Below, piece by piece: positions 38,504-45,795 of a stretch of 49,695 bases of DNA. The stretch covers positions 1,343 to 51,037 of the forward strand of contig DFNH01000026.1 in the NCBI GenBank assembly GCA_002375985.1. The letters are read 5' to 3'. Each line of letters begins with the position of its first letter. Within the stretch, counting starts at the first letter, position 1. Position numbers and translations under genes: made by a program. The stretch comes from Firmicutes bacterium UBA3572 (GTDB taxonomy: Bacteria; Bacillota; Desulfotomaculia; Desulfotomaculales; Desulforudaceae). Under the pieces are notes generated by a model that was not told the origin of the DNA, did not search any database, and saw only the letters and a program-made list of their open reading frames with translations.

Positions 38504-39970
38504 TTAAAGCTGCTGCGTACGGTCATCCGGGTACTTATAGTCGAGAAGCGAGTTAACAATATCCGCCAGCAGGAACTCGCCTCCCCGGTAGCCCACCACC
38601 GGCCTTTTCTGGTAGCCTACCCGGTCATAGACGAACAACCCCACGCGTACCAACGGTACCTCCAGCTCCCTGGCGATATCCACCCCTTTGGAATTACCGA
38701 GGATCAGATCAACACGCGTTTTCTTGAGGTACTCTTCGAACTCAAATAGATCGCTGCCGTTGAAAACTTGCGGCGCAAAGTTGTATTCCCGGACAATGTT
38801 CTCGATTTCCTGGGGGAAGGTCTTGCTCGGGGTACCGCTTAATACCGCTACCGGTTCCATCCCCAGCTCACACACAAACCTGGTTACCCCCACCACGATG
38901 TCCGGATCCCCGAAAACGGCCACCTTTTTCATCATCGTGTGGTGGAAGGTGTCGGCCATAAAGTCTAACAATCGTCCGCGCTCATCGAGAAGCTCTTCCG
39001 GCACCGGGCGCCCGGTAAGCTCGCTCAGGTTTTGCAAAAACATATCCGTATGGCGCACACCCACAGGCGGCGGCCCCACCACCGCCCGGAGGCCGAATTT
39101 TCTTTCCAGGTACCGGGCGCCAAGGCCTCCCTCGTGCGGGCACAGCGCCACCGTCCCCAGTGAATTGGCCATATCCGCAATGTCCGCCACCGGCGTGCCC
39201 CCCTTGGGGTAGTACGGGATGGTCGCGGGAGGCCGCAACGGGGTATCAAAAACATCGGCAATGTCGAAAAGGATGATGCTGTCGATACCCATAACCTTGA
39301 GCAGGTGCTTAATTTCCCGGATATCACCGGGATTAAGCATGCCCGGAATAATGTTGACCTTGTTGTTCGGAGCGGTTTTCTCCACGGCCAGGGTTTCCAC
39401 AAAAGCCCTTGCCGCCCGGTCGTACCCGACCACGTGGGACCCGGCAAAGCTGGGCGTACTGATCAGCACAATTTTTACGGCGGCGGCCTTCTCCTCGCCC
39501 AGTTCTTCGGCCAGCTTTTTCTTGGCCGCTTTAATGTAGCTGACCATATCGTCGCCGATGATTTCACTGGCGCAGGTCGTCACCACTCCGATGAGCTCCG
39601 GCCAATACCGCACCACCAGGTTGCGGATACCCTGGATAAAGTTTTTCCAGCCGCCGAAAACGGCGGTATCCTCATGGAAAGAAGCGTTAGCAATGGCCGC
39701 CGGTTCTTTAAAGATCCGGCAGAAGGTGTACCGCACGTACGTCGTGCACCCCTGCGCCCCCTGGACAAAAGGGATGGCCTTATGCACGCCCAGGGTGGCA
39801 AACATGGCCCCCAGAGGCATGCAGGTGCGACAGGGATTGATAACCACCGCCCGGTTAGCCGCCGGCACCAGGGAGGGGTCCCTTTCGATATACTCATCGC
39901 TGAGGGGAATTTTTTCTATTTTTAACTGGTCATACGTGATACCTTCGGCGGGTATTTCCTTAACCTGCAT
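38504..39970 (-). CDS. nifK: Nitrogenase molybdenum-iron protein beta chain
   Basis: The 488-residue protein has the beta-chain P-cluster ligands: Cys in NPCRTCMPLGAMF, Cys in VQGAQGCTTYVRY, Cys in VTTCASEIIGDDM, and the Ser in TPSFAGSHVVGYD. HEDTAVFGGWKNF and FGDPDIVVGVTRFVCELG are typical of NifK. All ligands are intact. It lies 28 nt after nifD and pairs with it in the alpha2beta2 enzyme. Intact NifK argues that the UGA in nifD is not part of general decay. Confidence 0.94.
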   Translation of the reverse strand: MQVKEIPAEGITYDQLKIEKIPLSDEYIERDPSLVPAANRAVVINPCRTCMPLGAMFATLGVHKAIPFVQGAQGCTTYVRYTFCRIFKEPAAIANASFHEDTAVFGGWKNFIQGIRNLVVRYWPELIGVVTTCASEIIGDDMVSYIKAAKKKLAEELGEEKAAAVKIVLISTPSFAGSHVVGYDRAARAFVETLAVEKTAPNNKVNIIPGMLNPGDIREIKHLLKVMGIDSIILFDIADVFDTPLRPPATIPYYPKGGTPVADIADMANSLGTVALCPHEGGLGARYLERKFGLRAVVGPPPVGVRHTDMFLQNLSELTGRPVPEELLDERGRLLDFMADTFHHTMMKKVAVFGDPDIVVGVTRFVCELGMEPVAVLSGTPSKTFPQEIENIVREYNFAPQVFNGSDLFEFEEYLKKTRVDLILGNSKGVDIARELEVPLVRVGLFVYDRVGYQKRPVVGYRGGEFLLADIVNSLLDYKYPDDRTQQL

Positions 39971-39998
39971 ATCGGCTCATCACTCCTCGCCAAAATAC

Positions 39999-41408
39999 TT
40001 ACAGCAGTTTCCATACGGGGGCATAAATCCCCTGGTAAATGTCCCGGGCAAAGTTGACAAAGCCCGCGTAACCGGCATAAGGGCCTTTCTCGTAAGAGTG
40101 GGAATTGACCGTAGGGATACCCATCTTGCGGCCTATATACTTCTCCTTCAGGCCGGTGAGGAAAAGATCCGGCTTGTAGGTATGGAGCATTTCCTCTATT
40201 TCAAACTCGTTGGGGTTATCGATCACCAGTACGCCGTCTTTGGCCCGGGCGTTGATTTTTTCGTAGTCATCTTCATGGGCGAAGGTGCAGGCGCAGGCCA
40301 CGACGCTCATCCCCAGTTCTTCCATGACCTTAATCCAGTGCCAAACGCGGGGCGCCCCTACATAAATCGCCACCTTCTTCCCCTGCAGCCGCTCACGGTA
40401 GAAGGCAAGGGCTTTTTCCACCCGGGCGGTCTCTTCCGCGATGACCTGCTCGGCCTTTTCCTCCAGGCCGAAAAATCGCGCCGTTTTGCGCAGGGCATTG
40501 GAGGTCTGCTCAATACCGAAAAGGGAGACACCGATATAAGGCACCTCAAAGCCCTGCTTGATTAGATCCGCGATGTAAGTGGCCGAGCGCTGGCAGTGGA
40601 CGACGTTCAGCTTGGCATCAGGTATCTTGATAAGGTCCTCAATCCGGGCATTGCCCGTAAAGGTAGCTATGACACGCACCCCGATTTTTTCAAATAGGGG
40701 CAGGATCACCTTGGTATCCCAGTCCATGTTGTACTCGCCGACTAAGACGATATCGTAAGGAGTTTTTTCTTCCTCCTTCATACACAGCTCCGGCCGCCGC
40801 TTACGCAGCGCCCTGACCTGCCGGTAAAACTGGTGATTAAAGACGTGGTGCCCTTTCGACTGGCTGACCCCGGAACACCCCGGCGCCTCGGCATAAAAGA
40901 CAAATTTCCCTGTTTCCTCTTCCACCTGCCGTGCTATGGCTGAAACATCGTCCCCGATCAGCCCGGTCGTGCACGTGGTGTAGATAAAAAGCCCTTTAGC
41001 TTCCGGGAACATCCGGAAGGACTCCAGGCAGGCCTGCTTCAGTTTTTTCACGCCCCCGAAAACAACGTCCTTTTCCTCCATATCGGTACAGGTGCAGTAG
41101 CGGCGGTTGAAAGCCACGTTGGTCAACTTACCCGGTAAGGCCCAGGTATAGAGATCGGACAGGTGGCGCCGCGTTCCCCAGGTATACCAGGCGCACCCGA
41201 CGGGCGCGTGCACCATGTGAATGACATCGGTAATAGGTCCGCCCACGACCCCGCGGGCACCGGCAAACGCTCACCCGCGCTCGGTCATGTCACCCGCTAC
41301 CGTATTGACATTACAACGGGGGATAACCGGGTTGGCACGGTCCGTTATATAAGTATGTTTACCCCTTTCGGGAATCAGTTCGTCGCATTTTAAAGTTACC
41401 AGCGGCAT
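39999..41408 (-). CDS. nifD: Nitrogenase molybdenum-iron protein alpha chain with in-frame UGA (candidate selenoprotein)
   Basis: From ATG 41408 (AAGGAGG 11 nt upstream) the frame reads MPLVTLKCDELIPERGKHTY and onward to TERG, then TGA at codon 46 (41273-41271), then AFAGARGVVGGPITD and the rest to 39999, 469 residues with the UGA translated. Homologues have Cys at this codon (RGCAYAG; Cys62 of Azotobacter NifD), a P-cluster ligand. Residue 72 (HAPVGC) is 26 on, as in Cys62/Cys88, and Arg80 is where Arg96 should be. Cys146 (YTTC), Gln183/His187 (GVSQSKGHH), Cys272 (VVHCQRS) and His437 (NSHSYEKGP) are all present. UGA is an ordinary stop in neighbours. Readings: selenocysteine, a Cys-inserting UGA tRNA, or a nonsense mutation. 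Confidence 0.85.
41236..41273 (-). other. UGA codon and candidate bacterial SECIS hairpin in nifD
   Basis: After UGA (41273-41271) come 9 nt, then GGT, stem GCCCGC (41258-41253), loop GGGGUC (41252-41247), stem GUGGGC (41246-41241), a GG bulge and ACC pairing with GGU. The loop begins 18 nt after UGA and contains GGU. The E. coli fdhF SECIS loop AGGUCU begins 17 nt after its UGA. Coding constraint (GARGVVGGP) and high G+C could make such a hairpin by chance, so it supports but does not prove Sec insertion. Confidence 0.55.
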
Positions 41409-41438
41409 CCCTGAATCATCCTCCTTCTTAAGAAATCG

Positions 41439-41804
41439 CTAACAAATCGCTTCCTTTCCTTCTTCCTGCGTCCGTACCCGGACGGCCTGGTCCACGGGAC
41501 AGACAAAGATTCTGCCGTCGCCGACCTCGCCCGTCCGGTTAACGCGCATGATAATTTCCACCACTAAAGACACATCCTCGTCGTTGACCACCAGGGAAAT
41601 CAGCCTCTTGGGGATGTACTTCAGGCTTCCCTCCTGCTGCAATAATTCCGGTCTCATCTCGAAAGAAACCTCTCCGGCCAGGCCTTTCTGTTTTCCCCGC
41701 CCCAGGACTTTACAGGCCGTCATGGCCGGAAAACCGAGGACCGCCAGCACTTCTTTGGTCCTGGTCATCTTGTTCGGGCGGATAATCGCGACTATCTCTT
41801 TCAC
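41439..41804 (-). CDS. nifI2: Nitrogenase regulatory PII-like protein NifI2
   Basis: The 121-residue GlnB-family protein begins MKEIVAIIRPNKMTRTKEVL, has the T-loop region GRGKQKG followed by a longer insert than PII, and ends GDGRIFVCPVDQAVRVRT. NifI1 and NifI2 form a complex that binds NifDK and switches off activity when 2-oxoglutarate is low, as shown in methanogens. It lies between nifI1 and nifD, the usual place in archaea and anaerobic Firmicutes. Confidence 0.93.
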   Translation of the reverse strand: MKEIVAIIRPNKMTRTKEVLAVLGFPAMTACKVLGRGKQKGLAGEVSFEMRPELLQQEGSLKYIPKRLISLVVNDEDVSLVVEIIMRVNRTGEVGDGRIFVCPVDQAVRVRTQEEGKEAIC

Positions 41805-41825
41805 TGAGGCACTCCTCCCCGGCTC

Positions 41826-42143
41826 TTATAATCCTTTGCTTCCTGTCCTCACGGTATAGGCTTCTTCCACGGGGCTGACAAAGATCTTCCCGTCGCCGAA
41901 GCTACCGGTGTGCGCTGCGCGGCTGATAATTTCAATGACTTCCTCCACATTTTGGTCTTCGGTAACCAACATGAGCATAACCTTCGGCAGTTCGTCGTAA
42001 TAAATGTTGCCGACGTGAATGCCCTTTTGCTTACCGCGCCCCACAACGTCCATTTTGGTCAGCGCCACGTAACCGGCGCTGGCCAGGGCATCCACCACAT
42101 CTTCCGCCTTTTCCGGCCTCACAATAGCACGTACCATTTTCAT
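41826..42143 (-). CDS. nifI1: Nitrogenase regulatory PII-like protein NifI1
   Basis: The 105-residue GlnB-family protein has MKMVRAIVRPEKAEDVVDAL, DVVGRGKQKGIHVG, a short T-loop (IYYDELPKVMLM) and GDGKIFVSPVEEAYTVRTG. It partners NifI2 in post-translational switch-off of nitrogenase. It follows nifH by 14 nt. Confidence 0.93.
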   Translation of the reverse strand: MKMVRAIVRPEKAEDVVDALASAGYVALTKMDVVGRGKQKGIHVGNIYYDELPKVMLMLVTEDQNVEEVIEIISRAAHTGSFGDGKIFVSPVEEAYTVRTGSKGL

Positions 42144-42157
42144 AATCCTTTAGCCTC

Positions 42158-42985
42158 CTACTCTAAAAGCCCGTATTTGATTACCAGGTCTTCCATCTCA
42201 TCCATCGTCATCGGCTGCGGGATGACAAACATGTCATTATTAATGATTTTGCTGGCTAGCTCCTTATAAACCAGAGCTTGGTTACAGGCCGCGTCAAACT
42301 GCGTCACTGTCTGGCGGTTAAATTCCGCCTTCTGGACGATGTTATCCCGCGGGAGAAAGTGAATCATCTGGGTACCGATCTTAGCACAGAATTCTTCCAT
42401 CAATTCCCTTTCCCCGTCAACATTCCGGCTGTTACAAATGATCCCTCCTAACCGCACGCCGCTCTGTTCGGCATACTTCACCATACCCCGGCAGATATTG
42501 TTGGCCGCGTAGAGGGCCATCATCTCCCCGGAAGCTACAATGTAGATCTCCTGCGCCTTGCCTTCACGCACCGGCATGGCAAAACCACCGCAAACAACGT
42601 CACCTAACACGTCGAAGAAGATGAAGTCCAGGTCTGACGTATAAGCGCCCAGTTCTTCCATCAGGTTAATAGCGGTGATCACACCCCGGCCGGCACAGCC
42701 CACGCCGGGCTCGGGACCGCCCGATTCGACGCACTTGATCCCGCAGAACCCGGTCTTTACGACCCTGTCGGTGGTAACAGCTTCCTCCCCGAGTTCCCGC
42801 AGGGTATCCATCACCGTTTCCTGCGGCTTACCCCCGAGGATCAGGCGGGTGCAGTCGGCCTTGGGATCGCAACCGTGAATCAGTACTTTTTTTCCGTAGA
42901 AATAAGCCATCGCCGCTGCCGTGTTCTGTTGCGTAGTGGACTTACCGATACCGCCTTTGCCGTAAATAGCTATTTTTCTGGTCAT
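42158..42985 (-). CDS. nifH: Nitrogenase iron protein (dinitrogenase reductase)
   Basis: The 275-residue Fe protein starts at ATG 42985 with GGAGG 10 nt upstream. It has Walker A YGKGGIGKSTTQQN, the switch I region GCDPKADCTRL, the two cluster cysteines in ESGGPEPGVGCAGRG and DVLGDVVCGGFAMP, and the Arg that is ADP-ribosylated in some species (GCAGRG). Longer frames upstream run into the leader RNA and are not coding. It is the first gene of the nif operon and lies just after leader A. Confidence 0.97.
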   Translation of the reverse strand: MTRKIAIYGKGGIGKSTTQQNTAAAMAYFYGKKVLIHGCDPKADCTRLILGGKPQETVMDTLRELGEEAVTTDRVVKTGFCGIKCVESGGPEPGVGCAGRGVITAINLMEELGAYTSDLDFIFFDVLGDVVCGGFAMPVREGKAQEIYIVASGEMMALYAANNICRGMVKYAEQSGVRLGGIICNSRNVDGERELMEEFCAKIGTQMIHFLPRDNIVQKAEFNRQTVTQFDAACNQALVYKELASKIINNDMFVIPQPMTMDEMEDLVIKYGLLE

Positions 42986-43015
42986 TTGAAAAACACCTCC
43001 GCTTAAGAGTTGAAC

Positions 43016-43210
43016 TAAAATAAAGAAGCCCTTGCGTAGAACTTCATAGTTCTGGCAAGGGCTTCTTTGCCCAATATAGGAATTATAATTTTTGCATCCT
43101 TCCCTTCCGACAAAGGGTAGTGCCGGCATACCCCTCCCCAAAATACAGACAGGCGTCCCCCTCTAGGACGCCGTAGGCCTCACACGACACAACGTAGTGT
43201 CGCATATGCT
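43016..43210 (-). ncRNA. Leader RNA A upstream of nifH: candidate riboswitch of unknown class
   Basis: Transcribed from the promoter at 43246-43218, the leader has hairpin 1 CGACAC/GTGTCG (43202-43185), hairpin 2 GGCGTCC/GGACGCC (43172-43152), hairpin 3 GAGGGGT/ACCCTTT (43136-43112) and a terminator (43065-43025). An alternative GGGC/GCCC stem just before the terminator can compete with it. Leader B (45612-45830) is homologous. Conserved single-stranded pieces include AGGCCT before and TGTCTG after hairpin 2. Relative to B it carries about 35 extra nt between hairpin 3 and the terminator. It should control nif transcription, perhaps by molybdenum or nitrogen status. Confidence 0.7.
43025..43065 (-). 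terminator. Terminator of leader RNA A, before nifH
   Basis: GAAGCCCTTGC pairs with GCAAGGGCTTC, with an inner AGAAC/GTTCT stem and a short loop, followed by TTTATTTT. It ends about 40 nt before the nifH start, so nif transcription needs read-through or antitermination. Confidence 0.9.
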
Positions 43211-43217
43211 TTATTAC

Positions 43218-43246
43218 ATTCTATATTCACCCTCCCCTCTTGTCAA
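43218..43246 (-). promoter_or_regulatory. Promoter of leader A / nif operon
   Basis: TTGACA (43246-43241), 17 nt, TAGAAT (43223-43218). The spacer GAGGGTGAAT part is shared with the promoter of leader B. It looks like a sigma-A promoter; no sigma-54 (GG-N10-GC) site was seen. Confidence 0.85.
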
Positions 43247-43599
43247 CAGTTTTTGCAAAAAAAGCTATTTGCACTGCGGGCCACGGCATTCAGCACGGCG
43301 ACAAATACTGCCCGCCGGTAGTTGTTGTCCAGGGGCAGCTCCAGAGCGCTCCTGGCGCTGCCCGTAAACGGGCCGGGCATGTCCGTGTAGGCCTGCCCCG
43401 GTGCGCCCATGAAATCTGCCTGAATTAAGCGCTCTTTTCCTTTAAACAGCGGGAAGTCGTCACGGCCAGGCTGCCCGATGGCTTCCCCAGGCAAAAGCAC
43501 CTTGGTTTTTACGGATACTGAAGCGTCTGCCAGGTCCAGTTCTTTTAAAAGCGCCAGCGCCCGCTCACGCAGGCGGCGATATATTTCGTGTTCCGGCAT
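43243..43599 (-). pseudogene. DUF4213 domain fragment of a putative heavy-metal chelation (DUF364) protein
   Basis: A good start (ATG 43599, GGAGG 8 nt upstream) opens a frame with MPEHEIYRRLRERALALLKE, DFMGAPGQAYTDMPGPF and LELPLDNNYRRAVFVAVLNAV, the N-terminal DUF4213 part of DUF364 proteins, which are found near molybdenum, tungsten and nickel genes. Full members are about 250 residues with a C-terminal Rossmann-like DUF364 domain. Here the frame ends at residue 118 in the TGA that is part of the leader A promoter -35 box. The leader seems to have replaced the 3' half. Confidence 0.65.
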
Positions 43600-43633
43600 A
43601 ACCAGCACCTCCTAATATTTTAAAAACAGCATC

Positions 43634-44035
43634 TTACATATAGGGCAAGATAACAGAAAGCTGGGCCAAAATAATGCCCTGTACCGTAAATATAAATTTT
43701 ATGCCGGCCTCTTCCAGGAACCGGCCTAAAGGAGTGGCTCCGAACAGCAGCAGCAGGCATACTCCGGATACGAGGGGCGGCAGGGCCAGGGGGATGTCAA
43801 TAATCGTATTAATCACTGCCCGCCCGGGTATCCGGTACCTGGCCAGGATGTAGGCTACCGGCAGAGACACCAGCAGGCAAAGAACGGTGGAGATTAACGA
43901 AGTGGCCAGGCTCAGGCGGATGGCGAACAGGGTTTCCGGCATTAGCAGGCTTTCCGCGAAGTGGGGCAGGCCCATAACCAGCACCGATCCTACCGCGGCA
44001 ACTACAAAAGCAGCCCACATGTAGGTGACGGCCAA
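43634..44035 (-). pseudogene. Truncated ModB/CysT-type ABC permease
   Basis: The 133-residue frame (TTG or later start) shows ModB features: LFAIRLSLATSLISTVLCLL, VAYILARYRIPGRAVINTII, and DIPLALPPLVSGVCLLLLFG. It stops after LAQLSVILPYM, before the EAA loop needed to contact the ATPase, so about 100 residues are missing. It is probably the remains of the permease that once served the modA-like gene upstream. Confidence 0.7.
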
Positions 44036-44082
44036 GTTACAGGCCTTAACTACTCCGCCTCACTCCGTCTTCTGGAACTACT

Positions 44083-44298
44083 TTAAACAAGGCCATCCAG
44101 TCGGGCACACCAGATACTACTTCCCGGCCGGGCCAAATCAGACAGCGTTTTGATGTGCGCGGGGTTGCCCTTGGGTACGGCCAGTACCGGAACATGGTAT
44201 ACCAGAGCAATCTCTTCAGCCATCATATTAAATCGGGTCCAGCAAGTGCCGGGCACCGGCAAAGTGAGAAAAACAACCAATTGCAAGTGGCGTTTCAC
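44083..44298 (-). pseudogene. ModA-like remnant
   Basis: A 71-residue frame includes AEEIALVYHVPVLAVPKGNP and KTLSDLARPG, the middle of a ModA/TupA-type binding protein (compare VIVVAKDNPKGITSLEDLTKPG in the intact gene upstream). Neither the signal peptide nor the rest of the protein is present, and the sense passes to another frame (VPDWMALFKVVPE) after the ARPG motif. It looks like a broken paralogue. Confidence 0.5.
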
Positions 44299-44302
44299 AT
44301 TT

Positions 44303-44334
44303 TAATAGGAATTCGCTTTAACGAATTCCTATTA
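44303..44334. repeat. Perfect 13-bp inverted repeat
   Basis: TAATAGGAATTCG (44303-44315) and CGAATTCCTATTA (44322-44334) are separated by CTTTAA. It overlaps the stop codon of the small membrane gene. No T-run follows on either strand, so it is not a standard terminator; it could be an mRNA 3' stabiliser, a protein site or an element scar. Confidence 0.7.
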
Positions 44335-44527
44335 GCAATCCGACGGCCGGCGACCAACAACCGTCATTTTTATGGTAGTTCCACAATAAAGCTGCCAGCA
44401 ATGCTAACAGGGATACCGCTTCCACCATTAGAAACATTTCATGCATAAAACTCCAGACTCCTGCTGGAGCCATAGAAGGAGTGATATAAATTTGCTCCAT
44501 GGGTATTCCTGCAAAACAAAAAGTCAT
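44318..44527 (-). CDS. Small membrane protein next to modA-like gene, function unknown
   Basis: The 69-residue protein starts at ATG 44527, one nt after the stop of the modA-like gene, with GGAGGGG 6 nt upstream inside that gene's end. It has one hydrophobic helix (MHEMFLMVEAVSLLALLAALLW) followed by a basic NYHKN, and ends GLLIGIR within an inverted repeat. The tight coupling suggests a role with the transporter. The C-terminus may be altered by the rearrangement downstream. I do not recognise the family. Confidence 0.55.
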   Translation of the reverse strand: MTFCFAGIPMEQIYITPSMAPAGVWSFMHEMFLMVEAVSLLALLAALLWNYHKNDGCWSPAVGLLIGIR

Positions 44528-44528
44528 T

Positions 44529-45308
44529 TTATTCCCCTCCATATCCATATTCTTCAAATAATTCTTGCCCTTTTTGAGAGCAAATGAAAGCAATAAGTTC
44601 CTCAGCTCTCTCCCGATTGGGTGCTTCGTTTAAAAGGGCGATCATTATTTTTTGTCCGTATTGCGGTAAATTAACAATAGTTACATTTTCTTGACTATAC
44701 TGCACGGCCTGATCGTTCCAAATGATTGTTGCATCGGCAGATCCGGTAGCTACTGCTTCCACAAGTCCTTCTATCGTTGTGGGAGCAGGATTGATTAAAT
44801 GAACATTTTCATATAACTGTGCTTCTTTTAATAAATCCTCTCCCTTACAACCGCCAACCAGATGCGATTGGCTTTGATCGGGAAGTGCCACTTTTACACC
44901 GGGTTTTGTCAAATCTTCTAAAGAAGTAATACCCTTGGGATTGTCTTTGGCTACCACTATTACTGGATTTTTGGCTGTCAACTCCTGATAATGGTCCAGC
45001 ATGCCTTTTTCCTTTAAATCCTGCATGAATTTGGGAGAGGCAATGAATATATCCGGTTTAGCGCCTTTCTCGATATCTTTAGCCAGGGACTTGAAACCTG
45101 AAAACGTAAAAGCTACTTCACATTTATATTCATTGGTAAAATCCTGTGCTATTTCTTGCAACGGTGCTTTCAAGCCCGCGCCGGCATAAACGGTTACGAC
45201 ATCCTGTTTTTCCTGGACGGCTTTTTCCGGTGCGGCACAACCAGCAAGCACGGCTACCAGGATTACTACAACTGCCAAGCACAATATTCTACCCCGGCAA
45301 CTTCGCAC
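44529..45308 (-). CDS. Molybdate/tungstate-type substrate-binding lipoprotein (second ModA)
   Basis: The 259-residue protein starts at GTG 45308 with GGAGG 10 nt upstream. A lipoprotein signal ends in the lipobox LAGC. Mature-protein motifs fit ModA: VTVYAGAGLKAPLQEIAQDF, FSGFKSLAKDIEKGAKPDIFIAS, VIVVAKDNPKGITSLEDLTKPG and GSADATIIWNDQAVQY. It is only distantly like the ModA at 34.4 kb. It is the first gene after leader B. Its natural permease is broken, so it may work with ModBC at 33-34 kb or with another permease. Substrate (molybdate, tungstate or other oxyanion) is unproven. Confidence 0.85.
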   Translation of the reverse strand: MRSCRGRILCLAVVVILVAVLAGCAAPEKAVQEKQDVVTVYAGAGLKAPLQEIAQDFTNEYKCEVAFTFSGFKSLAKDIEKGAKPDIFIASPKFMQDLKEKGMLDHYQELTAKNPVIVVAKDNPKGITSLEDLTKPGVKVALPDQSQSHLVGGCKGEDLLKEAQLYENVHLINPAPTTIEGLVEAVATGSADATIIWNDQAVQYSQENVTIVNLPQYGQKIMIALLNEAPNRERAEELIAFICSQKGQELFEEYGYGGE

Positions 45309-45439
45309 CTCATTTACTCCTCCTTCCTGATTTGGATATCACCTTTCCGAATTGAACCGCTACTTATCATCTTTTTGCTTTTAGTTTGAGCTACCACCAC
45401 CTTCCCTTAGTTGCGTTTTTATTACTGCAAAAGCAAAAA

Positions 45440-45477
45440 GGCACTTTCCCGGAACTCCTCTGTTCTGGTAAAGCACC
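45440..45477 (-). terminator. Second terminator in the modA-like leader, resembling the leader A/B terminator
   Basis: GGTGCTTTACCAGAAC pairs with GTTCCGGGAAAGTGCC (two mismatches, some G-U), followed by TTTTTGC. Sequence before and inside it (GGGCAAGG, CCAGAAC, GTTC) echoes the leader A and B expression platform, as if it were a diverged third copy without the hairpin 1-3 part. It lies about 130 nt before the modA-like start. Confidence 0.65.
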
Positions 45478-45611
45478 CTTGCCCACCTGGAAACTTAATT
45501 TATATAGAATTTGACGCCATATATTTACATTAACCAGCAAAAATCTCAATATCTCGCACGAAGCTTTTTTCTGTTTCTTCCGCTGCCAGGGCACTTCCTG
45601 GCATGTCTTGG
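45478..45611 (-). other. Spacer between leader B and the second terminator
   Basis: AT-rich sequence with a perfect hairpin TGCCAGG/CCTGGCA near 45580-45602. A -10-like TATATA is present near 45500 but no convincing -35. No gene seen. Confidence 0.4.
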
Positions 45612-45795
45612 GAAGTTGAACTGAAAAATGAAAGAAGCCCTTGCATAGAACCTCGTAGTCCTGGCAAGGGCTTCTTTGCCCAGTATTCACCAAAGGATAA
45701 TACCGGTCACATCCCTTCCAAAAACGCAGACAGGCGCCCTTTCGGACGCCGCAGGCCTAACGCGATACCACGTTGTGTCGCTTTACTTAGCTTAC
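45612..45795 (-). ncRNA. Leader RNA B upstream of the modA-like gene: second copy of the nifH leader
   Basis: Same architecture as leader A: hairpin 1 (45781-45762), hairpin 2 GGCGTCC-GAAA-GGGCGCC (45750-45733), hairpin 3 AAGGGAT/ATCCTTT (45717-45692), terminator (45674-45634). Compared with A, pairs change with structure kept: a U-A pair in hairpin 2 becomes U-G and a G-C pair in hairpin 3 becomes A-U. Homology includes the promoter and extends past the terminator (AGTTCAACT). Such a pair before nif and molybdate genes suggests a shared ligand. Confidence 0.7.
45634..45674 (-). terminator. Terminator of leader RNA B
   Basis: GAAGCCCTTGC/GCAAGGGCTTC with an inner loop, followed by TTTCATTTTT. 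Near-identical outer stem to that of leader A, with a changed inner part. Confidence 0.9.

Noticed and set aside
39999..41246. nifD as a 415-residue protein starting at GTG 41246
   Set aside because: It would lack the N-terminal 54 residues with a P-cluster ligand, has no ribosome binding site, and the upstream frame from ATG 41408 is perfectly NifD-like apart from the TGA.
43016..43210. Leader A as a T-box or Moco riboswitch
   Set aside because: No AGGGTGG T-box element; the features of the Moco motif that I remember are not present. Left as unknown class.
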